From Loigolactobacillus iwatensis (GTDB taxonomy: Bacteria; Bacillota; Bacilli; Lactobacillales; Lactobacillaceae), in contig NZ_RHNP01000027.1 in the NCBI RefSeq assembly GCF_003950295.1, positions 1 through 41,292 of the forward strand: DNA of 41,292 nt, written 5' to 3'. The position numbers and the translations under genes were made by a program. Below, piece after piece: positions 25,646-33,138 of this stretch. Each line of letters opens with the position of its first letter. Position 1 is the first letter of the stretch. Below the pieces are notes generated by a model. That model was not told where the DNA came from and ran no database searches. It saw nothing but the letters and a program-made list of their open reading frames with translations.

Positions 25646-26712
25646 TCGCCAGCACCTCCAATCGCTGTGTTCGGATCTACCCGGGCAACCTTAACCAGTG
25701 ACACCACCGCGCTTAAAACGGCAACGACAACAAAGATCAGGCTCGTCGTTAGTATAATTTGGCCGGAAATAATGAATGGCATTGCTGCTGGCATCACCTG
25801 TGCTAAAGCAGCAACAACAATATCAGCAATGATGACTGCTAAGAGTGCAACAACACCAATTTCACCGATCAAATAACGTGCCAGGTAACTCGTTTTGGTT
25901 CCTAAAGCCTTTAAAACACCAAATTCGCGAATCTTTTGAATCGTAATGACGTAGAAGAAAACGGCCAAAACAACGACGGAAATAATGTAAAGAAAGGCAA
26001 TCATCATATCTAAAGAACCTTGCTCGGCCGAATATCCCGGTACATTTTGGATAATTGCTTCTTTCGACACTAAGTGTGCTCCGGCCAATTTAGGCTTGGT
26101 GGTGGTTGTTTGTTTAACCGCCAATGCACTGACAGTTTGCGTTTCTTGTGGCATCATTTTTTGCCATTGATTAGGTGTCACGTAAACAACTGGCGTGTGG
26201 GAATAGGTCATCGCCGTGGTGAAACCAATAATTTTTAACGTCACACCACTTTGACTATCCTTAAATTTTTGGCCCAAACGATAGCCGGAAGCCTTTAATT
26301 TATCACTAACAACCACGCCAGTAGTATTTAGGGTCTGGCCACTAACACTTTTTGGCGCGATAAAACTTCCTTGTTTAACCACAAAATAGGCCATATCCGT
26401 TTTTTTGGCAGCGTCTTTTGCCCTTTGAATCGTTCCCTGCTGAATCGTTAACGGTGTTGCCTGCTTAAATTTCTTAGCAAGCTGTTGCGCCTTAGTCTTC
26501 GTCAAAGTTGAACGACTAAAACGGTTTTCTGCTCCCTTTTGTAAAACATAGCCACTTGCCGGACTTTCAGAAATTGCAGCGCCATTGTCACTAGCCAATC
26601 CAGCGGCTAGTCCAGTAATGAAAAGAACTAAAAAGACGATTAAAAAGATAATCAGACTGATTAGACCAAATTTCAGTTTAGCGTGGCGCAAATCACGTAA
26701 TGCTAAAAACAT
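25642..26712 (-). CDS. FtsX-type ABC transporter permease
   Basis: 356 residues. One N-terminal membrane helix (about 15-38) is followed by an extracytoplasmic MacB-like domain (about 40-225). Three C-terminal helices come next (about 233-340), with the FtsX motif KIREFGVLKALGTKTSYLARYL between the first two. It is the partner of the downstream ATPase. Promoter and direct repeats lie just upstream (26747-26779), and the two-component genes are immediately beyond. Confidence 0.9.
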   Translation of the reverse strand: MFLALRDLRHAKLKFGLISLIIFLIVFLVLFITGLAAGLASDNGAAISESPASGYVLQKGAENRFSRSTLTKTKAQQLAKKFKQATPLTIQQGTIQRAKDAAKKTDMAYFVVKQGSFIAPKSVSGQTLNTTGVVVSDKLKASGYRLGQKFKDSQSGVTLKIIGFTTAMTYSHTPVVYVTPNQWQKMMPQETQTVSALAVKQTTTTKPKLAGAHLVSKEAIIQNVPGYSAEQGSLDMMIAFLYIISVVVLAVFFYVITIQKIREFGVLKALGTKTSYLARYLIGEIGVVALLAVIIADIVVAALAQVMPAAMPFIISGQIILTTSLIFVVVAVLSAVVSLVKVARVDPNTAIGGAGE

Positions 26713-26746
26713 CTGCCTCTACTCCTCTTTTTGTTTTGATAAGGTT

Positions 26747-26779
26747 ACTATAAAGAGGAAGTATGAACTGAATATGAAC
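26747..26779 (-). promoter_or_regulatory. Direct repeats for an OmpR-type regulator at the ABC transporter promoter
   Basis: Two copies of TATGAAC (plus strand 26762-26768 and 26773-26779) are spaced 11 bp apart and sit where the -35 should be, ahead of TATAGT (minus, 26747-26752). Tandem half-sites at 10-11 bp overlapping a poor -35 are characteristic of activation by OmpR/PhoB-type regulators such as the one encoded next door. Confidence 0.55.
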
Positions 26780-26809
26780 AAGTGATTACAAAGCGTATTT
26801 TAATTGAAC

Positions 26810-28180
26810 TTACCGCTTTAAAGGTAACGAAACGCAAAAAGTGGTTACCTCAGGCATTGATTTAACGGAAATATGGCCGCCATGTATTGTGACAATTTCC
26901 TGGGCGATCGCCAGACCCAATCCGCTATGAGTTGTCCCGCGCGTTTGATCGGCTCGGTAGAAACGATCAAATAAATGCGCCTGAATATCTGGTGGAATTT
27001 GTGCTCCTTGATTACTTATTTCAACTTGCAGTGTTTCTGCTTTTACTTGTTGCGTAATTGAAATAGTACTGCCTACTGGCGCGTAACGAATAGCGTTGGT
27101 TAACAAATTTTGCCAAACCTGAAATAAAAGATCGGCGTTGCCTAATATAGCGAACTCAACTAAATGTGTGCTCACTAGTAAGTCCTTTTCGTCTAATTGA
27201 AATAAAAATGTTTGAATTACTTGGCGCAACTGTTCCGCCACTTGAATTGATTTTTTTTGCGTTAAAACTTGTTCCTGACTAACTGAAGCCAGTAAAAGCA
27301 ATTGTTTGGTTAATGAGGATAAACGCTCCGTTTCCTGTTGAATGATTTGGAGGTACTCTGCCCGCGTGGCCGCTGGTAAATCAGATTGCTGTAATTCCTT
27401 AGCGTAACCATTTAACGCGGTTAACGGCGACTGAAGGTCGTGTGAAACGTCAGCAACAAACTGATTCCGCGATGCTTCTACCTGAGCTAGTGCGGCGGCC
27501 ATTTTTTTAAATGCCACAATTAGCCGACCAAGCTCATCCCGAGAAGGTACTTTAATTTCTGGCTTTTGGTAATCGCCCGCCGCAATTTTTTCCGTTGCCT
27601 TAGTTAACCGCAAAATTGGCCGAACCAGCATCCGCAATGCAATAAAAAGCAACACTAAGGCCAAAATGACTGCCAAGACACTCAAGACCGTGAAATAAAC
27701 CCGTAATTCACCAAATTGAACGTCTGGGTCAGTTCGCAATAATAGTGCCTGGCGTCGATTCAAGCGAACACCAATCGTATCCGTAATATCACTGTCAAAA
27801 AAGCCCGTAACCAAGATTCCTTTACGAAAGGCCCGAATTCCGTGGTACGTATGCCCGGCAAAAATGGTTTGCCGTTTATTTCCCGGGAAATTTTTCTGCC
27901 GGAATTGACGCCCGTAAAAATCAGTTTTGCCATTACGGTCAATTACGGCAATCTGGTAACCACTTTTGGCAATGGTTTGTAAATACGTTTGCCGCTGTTT
28001 GGCTGGCAACTGTTGGTAAAAACGGCCAATCTTCTTAGTAATTGCCGTCATTTTATTATCATTGGCCGGTTGTAATCGCTGGTGATAATAGTGATTCGCG
28101 CCTAAAAAAGCGATGAAGAGGCTGCTGGCAACAATGATCACGATCACTAGGACACTTTTGCGGTACAACGAAGCTTTCAT
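26810..28180 (-). CDS. Sensor histidine kinase
   Basis: 456 residues. TM1 (about 9-28), an extracytoplasmic sensor of about 130 residues, TM2 (about 162-186), a HAMP linker, and a HisKA domain with His247 in VADVSHDLQSPLTAL. The HATPase domain has N-box NLLTNAIRYAP, F-box FDRFYR and G2 box GLGLAIAQ. The G1 box is divergent (SNQGAQIP). Overlaps the response regulator gene by 4 bp. The signal is unknown. Confidence 0.92.
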   Translation of the reverse strand: MKASLYRKSVLVIVIIVASSLFIAFLGANHYYHQRLQPANDNKMTAITKKIGRFYQQLPAKQRQTYLQTIAKSGYQIAVIDRNGKTDFYGRQFRQKNFPGNKRQTIFAGHTYHGIRAFRKGILVTGFFDSDITDTIGVRLNRRQALLLRTDPDVQFGELRVYFTVLSVLAVILALVLLFIALRMLVRPILRLTKATEKIAAGDYQKPEIKVPSRDELGRLIVAFKKMAAALAQVEASRNQFVADVSHDLQSPLTALNGYAKELQQSDLPAATRAEYLQIIQQETERLSSLTKQLLLLASVSQEQVLTQKKSIQVAEQLRQVIQTFLFQLDEKDLLVSTHLVEFAILGNADLLFQVWQNLLTNAIRYAPVGSTISITQQVKAETLQVEISNQGAQIPPDIQAHLFDRFYRADQTRGTTHSGLGLAIAQEIVTIHGGHISVKSMPEVTTFCVSLPLKR

Positions 28181-28848
28181 ACCGTAACCTCCAAGCTATA
28201 GCCAACGCCCCGCATTGTTTTAATCTCAATGCCACTATTGGCTGGTAAATGACTACGGAGGCGTTTGATGTGCACATCCACCGTTCGATCACTCCCATCA
28301 TAATCAGTGCCCCAGATGTGTTGAATCAAGGTCTCCCGGGGAAATATTTGTTGTGGTCGCGCCGCCAATTGGTATAACAACTCGAATTCTTTCAATGGCA
28401 AATAGAGCTCTTCCCCAGCCACTTCTAAAGAATATTGTTGCCGGTTTAAACGGATTTTGCCAATCTCAATCACATTGGCCAATAAATTATGGTAGCGCCG
28501 CAATAAAGCCTGAACCCGAAATAACAATTCCCGCTCATCAAATGGCTTGGTTAAATAATCATCACAGCCAGCCGCAAAACCCTTTTGCTTATCAAAAATA
28601 TCACTTTTAGCCGTCAACATAATCACCGGCAAATCTTTCGCGCGTTTAATCGCCCCGCAGGCCGCAACGCCATCCAACTTAGGCATCATGATATCTAAAA
28701 TTACCAGAACAACATCATGCTGCTCGGCTAACGTAACCGCCTGTTGACCATCGCTGGCCTCAATTGTGTCAAAGCCCGCTGCCGCTAGCTGATTACGCAC
28801 TAAACGTCGCAAATCGGTATTGTCGTCCGCAATTAAAATTTGCTGCAT
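28177..28848 (-). CDS. OmpR-family response regulator
   Basis: 223 residues. Receiver domain with acidic pocket D8-D9, phosphoacceptor D52 (VILDIMMP), T in MLTAK and K in LTKPF. C-terminal winged helix (about 128-223) with TVDVHIKRLR and TMRGVGYSL. The frame extends 18 codons upstream, but the ATG at 28848 is preceded by a G-rich ribosome site (GGGGGG) and gives the family length. It probably activates the ABC transporter at 26747-26779. Confidence 0.92.
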   Translation of the reverse strand: MQQILIADDNTDLRRLVRNQLAAAGFDTIEASDGQQAVTLAEQHDVVLVILDIMMPKLDGVAACGAIKRAKDLPVIMLTAKSDIFDKQKGFAAGCDDYLTKPFDERELLFRVQALLRRYHNLLANVIEIGKIRLNRQQYSLEVAGEELYLPLKEFELLYQLAARPQQIFPRETLIQHIWGTDYDGSDRTVDVHIKRLRSHLPANSGIEIKTMRGVGYSLEVTV

Positions 28849-28873
28849 AAATGTCCCCCCACTCGTTACGTTA

Positions 28874-28902
28874 ATTAAAAGCGTAACCAAAAAGTAAGTC
28901 AA
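28874..28902 (-). promoter_or_regulatory. Promoter of the two-component operon
   Basis: TTGACT (28897-28902), exactly 17 bp, TTTAAT (28874-28879) on the minus strand. Inverted GTTACG/CGTAAC sequences surround the -10. Confidence 0.65.
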
Positions 28903-28908
28903 GCGGAC

Positions 28909-28942
28909 AAAAAAAGAGTTGCGCCATAAGTTGGCACAACTC
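28909..28942 (-). terminator. Terminator after the Dps-like gene
   Basis: GAGTTG-x-GCC pairs with GGC-x-CAACTC around 7 bases, with seven Ts following on the minus strand. Confidence 0.8.
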
Positions 28943-29002
28943 CTTAAAAAGTGTTTAGAAAATACTTTTGCTGGTATCTATCTGACTAATTAGCGCGGAT
29001 AT

Positions 29003-29554
29003 TTAATCGTCGTCATCGTCTTCTTCATCCAGGCCAGTTCGTGCGCCGTTACCAAGATAGAATTGAAGGTCACGGATATTATGATTATTAATGCCACGCA
29101 ATTTGACTAGAAAGGCGGCCAATGCTGGTCGTTCTTCTTTTTCAGCCAATTTAATTGCGCGATCGATAAATAAATTTTCCGTATCGTAGTCATGGACAGT
29201 AGCGTCGACAATGGCCGTTGCTGTGAAATATTTATTCTTGCCGGATTCTTCTAGCATACTGTACTTTTGATAATCAGCAGTTGTGGATGGTGGTACTTCC
29301 CCTTCGTCTAACAAAAGGTGACCCAATTCACTACTTAACTGTTGGCTTTGGGCCAATAATTCAGTGAACTTAGGGACCAATGAAAAACGTTCAGGCCCTT
29401 TAACGTACCACGCAGCCTGCTGTAATTTACTAGCCTGAATAACCAAATTGGACAAAATATGGCCCGTCATGGCACCAGCAGTTGGTGTGTGGTGATCAAT
29501 ATCTGCTTGCTTTAATTCCTGTTCAAATTTTTCATCGATTGTTAGTTCTGCCAT
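29003..29554 (-). CDS. Dps/ferritin-like protein lacking ferroxidase ligands
   Basis: 183 residues with the Dps signature WYVKGPERFSLVPKF (about 48-62) and the downstream EGEVPPST turn. The residues that build the Dps ferroxidase centre are replaced: the two His before WYVKGP are Gln and Ala (KLQQAAWYVKGP), and the D-x-x-x-E helix positions read Ser and Gly (LSSELGH). The C-terminus is a run of acidic residues (DEEDDDDD). A structural or DNA/metal-buffering role is more likely than iron oxidation. It lies 15 bp downstream of the HMA gene and shares its FNR-type promoter. Confidence 0.8.
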   Translation of the reverse strand: MAELTIDEKFEQELKQADIDHHTPTAGAMTGHILSNLVIQASKLQQAAWYVKGPERFSLVPKFTELLAQSQQLSSELGHLLLDEGEVPPSTTADYQKYSMLEESGKNKYFTATAIVDATVHDYDTENLFIDRAIKLAEKEERPALAAFLVKLRGINNHNIRDLQFYLGNGARTGLDEEDDDDD

Positions 29555-29569
29555 TGTTGTTTCCTCCAG

Positions 29570-29800
29570 TTATTTAGGTTGTTTAACCTTGAGGCTTTGC
29601 ACTTCATAGCCTAGGCGATTTACGACTGCAGCCAAATCTTCGGCCGTTGTTTGACTTTCATCAAAATCCGTTTTTACTTTACTAGCGTTAAATAAAACTT
29701 TAACGTTCTCAACACCAGTTTGTTTCTTTAATGCCCCTTCAATTTTTTGCATACATGACGGGCAAGTTAAACCATCTAATTGCATAATTGCTTTTGCCAT
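29570..29800 (-). CDS. HMA-domain metal chaperone (CopZ-like)
   Basis: 76 residues, one heavy-metal-associated domain with GLTCPSC (Cys13, Cys16), the usual CxxC loop for Cu(I) or another soft metal. The babbab pattern continues to GYEVQSL. It probably delivers or exchanges metal with the ATPase encoded just upstream, which lacks its own HMA domain. It has its own promoter with an FNR-type box. GAGG lies about ten bases from ATG. Confidence 0.88.
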   Translation of the reverse strand: MAKAIMQLDGLTCPSCMQKIEGALKKQTGVENVKVLFNASKVKTDFDESQTTAEDLAAVVNRLGYEVQSLKVKQPK

Positions 29801-29837
29801 AGTGAAAACCTCATTTCTTTTTTATTTGATTATCTTT

Positions 29838-29879
29838 AGTATAGAACGCCTGCTTTATAAAAAAATTGATTGAAATCAA
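29838..29879 (-). promoter_or_regulatory. FNR/CRP-type box and promoter of the HMA-Dps operon
   Basis: TTGATTTCAATCAA (29866-29879), a perfect TTGAT-N4-ATCAA palindrome, lies upstream of TATACT (29838-29843). Taking TATACT as -12 to -7, the box is centred at -41.5, the class II activator position for CRP/FNR proteins. Spacing and -10 are identical to the ATPase promoter at 31851-31892. Confidence 0.7.
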
Positions 29880-29893
29880 TTTTTTGTTTTTAA

Positions 29894-31813
29894 TTAGGCG
29901 TGGGATACTTCTGATTGTTTGGTAGCTGTTTGTTGCTTAGAGCTGCGCGGTCGGTACTGAATCAAGCGCATTGCATTAAAAATAACGACTAAGATACTGG
30001 CTTCATGAACAAACATCCCACTAGCCATGTAAATGTAACCGAAGATCAAGCCAATGAGTAAGAAAACAACGGTCCCAATGGCAATGATGATGTTCTCGCG
30101 AGTATTTAAAACTGTCTTTTTGGCCAAGCCATACGCGTGCACTAGTTCGGCAAAGCTGGAACGCATTAACACAATATCGGACGTTTCAACGGCGACATCC
30201 GTGCCACCGCCCATGGCAATACCAATATCGGCAGTTGCAATTGAAGGACTATCATTGATCCCATCACCGATGAAAGCAACTGTTCGGCCCGCAGCCTTAA
30301 ACTGTTTAACAAATTTCACTTTATCCTCAGGCAATAAATTGGCGTGAACTTCATCAATTCCTAATTGCTCGGCAACGTAATTAGCAGTAATCTGATTGTC
30401 CCCGGTCAGCATAACCAAATGTTTAATCCCCATTTGCTTTAACTGCGCCAAAGCTGGCCGCACATTGTCCCGGACAACATCCGAGACACCGATAATCTGC
30501 TGAATGACCTGATCGACTGCCACAATCACTGTCGAGCTGCCTTCAGATTGTAATTGGTGTAAATCAGCCAACTGTGAGGTGGTTAATTCAACCTGATTAG
30601 CGGTCATCATTTTTTGATTGCCGACTAACAACTGGTGATCAGAAACTGTGGCGCTAACCCCTTGTCCCTTGACTGTCGTGCTATTAGTGACGGCCAAATT
30701 ATCAAAATCGATTTGTTTATTAGTTGCGTAATCAGTGATTGCCTTACCTAACGGATGATCAGAAAGACTCTCAATTTTGGCGACGAGCGCGGACACCAGC
30801 TTGGCATCGGCCGCGTAGTTCTTGACCGCAGAAACTTCAGTTGTTCCCTTAGTCAAGGTTCCCGTTTTATCAAAGACTAATGTATCCACTTTAGCGAAGG
30901 TATCCACAACCTCGCCACCTTTAATCAAAACACCATTCTTGGCACCATTACCGATCCCAGCAACGTTAGAAACTGGCGCACCGATAACCAAAGCACCTGG
31001 GCAACCTAGAACCAGAACCGTGATTGCCAAACGAAAATCCCGGGAAATCAGACCAACGATTAAAGCAATTATAATAACTGCAGGTGTGTAGTAAGTGGCA
31101 AACCGATCAATAAATTTCTCAGCGTGGGATTTGGTGTCCTGGGCGTCCTCAACTAACTCAATAATTTTGGCAAAAGTGGTGTCATCACCAACTTTAGTGG
31201 CCCGAATCTGTAAGGTTCCATTATCGAGAATTGTTCCAGAGAAAACGGCATCCTTTTCCCGTTTAGTCACTAGCTTTGACTCACCAGTAACACTGGCCTC
31301 ATTTAAATAGCCAGCACCATCAACAATATCGCCATCAACTGGGACTTGCGCGCCAGTTTTAACCAAGACGACATCACCTTCGTCAACATCATCAACGTCC
31401 GTCTCAACCGTTGTCCCATCATCCTGAACAACTAAGGCGGTGGTTGGGGCCATTTCAGTCAACGATTTAATTGATTGGCGCGTTCTGGCCAAAGTTTTCT
31501 CTTCTAGAAAGCCACCAAACAAGAAAAGAAAGGTAACAATTGCTGACTCATTGTACTCTTGAATGATGAAAGCACCGACTACCGCAATACTGACTAGTAG
31601 TTCAATGCTGATCGTCTTAACGCGCAAAGATTCATACGCGCGAATGATAATTGGCACCGCCGCTATAATCGAAGCGATAATAAACGCCACCGTATACAAT
31701 GTGTGCAACCCTAGCCAACTTGCAATAAAACCAATGGCAATTAAAATCGCCGTTGCAATCGTAATATTGTTCGTGTTCTTCTGAATAAAACGTTCAAACT
31801 TCATCTTAGTCAC
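29894..31813 (-). CDS. P1B-type heavy-metal ATPase with atypical CPG membrane motif
   Basis: 639 residues. TGES (176-179) in the actuator, DKTGTLTKG with Asp315, SDHPLG in the nucleotide domain and GDGINDSP in the hinge are all intact, so it should be an active transporter. No N-terminal metal-binding domain; the first helix begins near residue 17. The membrane metal motif is CPG (271-273, GCPGALVIGAPV) instead of CPC, CPH or SPC, so the metal cannot be inferred from the motif. The linked HMA chaperone points to a soft metal. RBS AAAGGAG. Confidence 0.88.
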   Translation of the reverse strand: MTKMKFERFIQKNTNNITIATAILIAIGFIASWLGLHTLYTVAFIIASIIAAVPIIIRAYESLRVKTISIELLVSIAVVGAFIIQEYNESAIVTFLFLFGGFLEEKTLARTRQSIKSLTEMAPTTALVVQDDGTTVETDVDDVDEGDVVLVKTGAQVPVDGDIVDGAGYLNEASVTGESKLVTKREKDAVFSGTILDNGTLQIRATKVGDDTTFAKIIELVEDAQDTKSHAEKFIDRFATYYTPAVIIIALIVGLISRDFRLAITVLVLGCPGALVIGAPVSNVAGIGNGAKNGVLIKGGEVVDTFAKVDTLVFDKTGTLTKGTTEVSAVKNYAADAKLVSALVAKIESLSDHPLGKAITDYATNKQIDFDNLAVTNSTTVKGQGVSATVSDHQLLVGNQKMMTANQVELTTSQLADLHQLQSEGSSTVIVAVDQVIQQIIGVSDVVRDNVRPALAQLKQMGIKHLVMLTGDNQITANYVAEQLGIDEVHANLLPEDKVKFVKQFKAAGRTVAFIGDGINDSPSIATADIGIAMGGGTDVAVETSDIVLMRSSFAELVHAYGLAKKTVLNTRENIIIAIGTVVFLLIGLIFGYIYMASGMFVHEASILVVIFNAMRLIQYRPRSSKQQTATKQSEVSHA

Positions 31814-32111
31814 TCCTTTAATAAAATACCCTTATCGATTGAATGACTTTAGTATAGTGAGGTTTTGTTCAGTTTAACTTGATCACCATCAAGTTTTGAC
31901 CAAAATAATTTAAAAGCGGTTAATTTGAGCACAACAATGCCTAGCTAGTAAGGTCAAACAGGTTTCCACTAAATTAGTCAGGTGAATATTAGTAAAGGTA
32001 TTTGCCAAACACGGCTAGTGGGATGTAGCGCTCATATTTAATATATCGTTACTAAAAATAATGCTTAGGCCGCTTGGCTACTGAATTCCACGTGGGCAGA
32101 TTTGGTTAGGT
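31814..32111. other. Upstream region of the metal ATPase
   Basis: 31814-31900 holds the ATPase promoter. 31901-32111 contains no gene. A possible plus-strand promoter (TTGACC 31896-31901, 17 bp, GTTAAT) overlaps the FNR box and points toward the 398-bp element. CCACGTGG (about 32088) and CCACTA...TAGTGG are further small inverted repeats. Confidence 0.4.
31851..31892 (-). promoter_or_regulatory. FNR/CRP-type box and promoter of the metal ATPase
   Basis: TTGATGGTGATCAA (31879-31892), extended to AACTTGAT-N4-ATCAAGTT, is centred at -41.5 relative to TATACT (31851-31856). The distance from box to -10 and the following TATACTAAAG are the same as at the HMA promoter, while the sequence in between differs. 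That is strong evidence for a shared activator. Confidence 0.7.
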
Positions 32112-32139
32112 TCCATTCCGGCGCTGGCGTATGGAACGC

Positions 32140-32262
32140 GTGCGACTTGGACTTGCCGGATTTCGGCTTAGTCCAATCGACAACGGGAAACAAGTCCTGT
32201 TTAGCGAATATGTTCTAGTAATTAATACTTGCTAAAATTAGTTGTTAAGAATGAGCGACAGT
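32140..32262 (+). repeat. Structured direct repeat, copy A
   Basis: 123 bp, aligns without gaps to 32381-32503 with about 98 identities (80%). Four hairpins: TTGGACT/AGTCCAA with GCCG/CGGC (32147-32176); AAACA/TGTTT (32188-32202); TAGTAA/TTGCTA, 7-base loop (32216-32234); GTTGTT/AGCGAC, 7-base loop (32241-32259). Several pairs are G-U on the plus strand. Confidence 0.75.
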
Positions 32263-32380
32263 GGCGCGTTGACAAGCTTATTTTCTTTCCGATTAAACCC
32301 ACCGGAAAAGAAAATGGATCTTGTCAATCACGCAAGGTACTAAATGACCACAATTCGGTCATCAAGTACCTTCGACACGG

Positions 32381-32503
32381 GTGCGACTTGAACTTGGCGG
32401 TCTTTGCCTTAGTTCAATCGACAACGGGAAGCGAGTTTTGTTTAGCGAATAGGAACTAGCAACTGATACTTGCTAGAAAGTGTTGTTGAGAACGAGTAAC
32501 AGT
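32381..32503 (+). repeat. Structured direct repeat, copy B
   Basis: Differences from copy A preserve pairing. TTGGACT/AGTCCAA becomes TTGAACT/AGTTCAA, and GCCG/CGGC becomes GGC/GCC (C-G to G-C). TAGTAA/TTGCTA becomes CTAGCAA/TTGCTAG (32456-32476). GTTGTT/AGCGAC becomes GTTGTT/AGTAAC (32482-32500). The stem at 32429-32443 is kept by two G-U pairs. The pattern is that of selection on RNA structure read from the plus strand. Confidence 0.75.
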
Positions 32504-32636
32504 GATACGCCAGCGCCTCCATTCCACCTTGGCAGTGGTTGAACTCTGATTATTGATTAATTTAATTGTTTAGTTAGTACACAATTGAATAGGAACCACA
32601 GTTTTATGGTTGACGATGCACTAGTCAAGAACTCAC

Positions 32637-32993
32637 CTACAGCCAACCAGCAACCCAAACACCTAAGTAGGCTAGCCCAACACCTAACGCAGTAGACAAT
32701 ATTAAGTACTGCAGCAATGAATACCACTGTTCCCTTCGTTGGAAGATGACTAGCTCGTTCATCAAAGTTGAAAAAGTGGTGAGCCCACCTAAAACACCAG
32801 TACTAAATAGTAGGTGATTAATTGAAGTGGCCGGATTAAGGCTTAATAATCCGATTAAGAAGCTGCCAACTAAATTAATTCCAAATGTTGCGATTGGGAA
32901 GCGAATATTTGCAACTCGTTTGACCCAATTACTGATTGTAAAGCGGATTACCGCTCCAATTGCCGCACCTAAACCAACCAACATAAATGCCAT
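32637..32993 (-). CDS. crcB: CrcB/FluC fluoride ion channel subunit
   Basis: 118 residues, four membrane helices. The family motifs are GAAIGAVIRF (residues 6-15), ATFGINLVGSFLIG (about 35-48, with the conserved Asn) and GVLGGLTTFSTLMNE (about 66-80, the TTFST fluoride-track motif). It exports fluoride as a dual-topology dimer or a heterodimer with the second CrcB. The open frame extends 30 codons upstream, but the ATG at 32993 has GGGGGAAG at good distance. Last gene of the fluoride operon, 145 bp after the other crcB. Confidence 0.93.
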   Translation of the reverse strand: MAFMLVGLGAAIGAVIRFTISNWVKRVANIRFPIATFGINLVGSFLIGLLSLNPATSINHLLFSTGVLGGLTTFSTLMNELVIFQRREQWYSLLQYLILSTALGVGLAYLGVWVAGWL

Positions 32994-33138
32994 TTTCGCT
33001 TCCCCCTTTTTTAATGACGGCAAAAGAATTGTGCCGCGTGAACTGAATACTTTTTGCAAATGCGTTTGCCCTAAATTGATCAAAAACCGTTAATTAAAAT
33101 TGGCAGCAAAGTACGCCGAAGTATCTTTTCGATACGTG

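Larger units (their letters stand above)
32112..32525 (+). mobile_element. 398-bp non-autonomous transposon-like element with internal structured repeats
   Basis: The body is 32120-32517. Its ends are perfect 13-bp inverted repeats GGCGCTGGCGTAT (32120-32132) and ATACGCCAGCGCC (32505-32517). It is flanked by an exact 8-bp direct repeat TCCATTCC (32112-32119 and 32518-32525), the signature of transposition. No transposase frame is present. The interior holds two 123-bp direct repeats and strong hairpins: a central stem TTGACAAG/CTTGTCAA plus ATTTTCTTTCCG/CGGAAAAGAAAAT (32269-32327), and AAGGTACT/AGTACCTT plus ATGACC/GGTCAT (32334-32372). ISL3, IS66, IS256 and IS1595 elements make 8-bp duplications; the parent family is not determined. 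Confidence 0.75.

Noticed and set aside
30054-31784. Several frames on the plus strand opposite the metal ATPase
   Set aside because: They are antisense shadows of a clearly conserved P-type ATPase.
32229-32459. 76-codon plus-strand frame inside the 398-bp element
   Set aside because: It runs through the central hairpins and both repeats, has no ribosome site, and the repeat differences follow RNA pairing rather than codon positions.
32140-32503. CRISPR-like repeat pair
   Set aside because: Only two long, 80%-identical copies with internal hairpins and no spacer pattern or cas genes.
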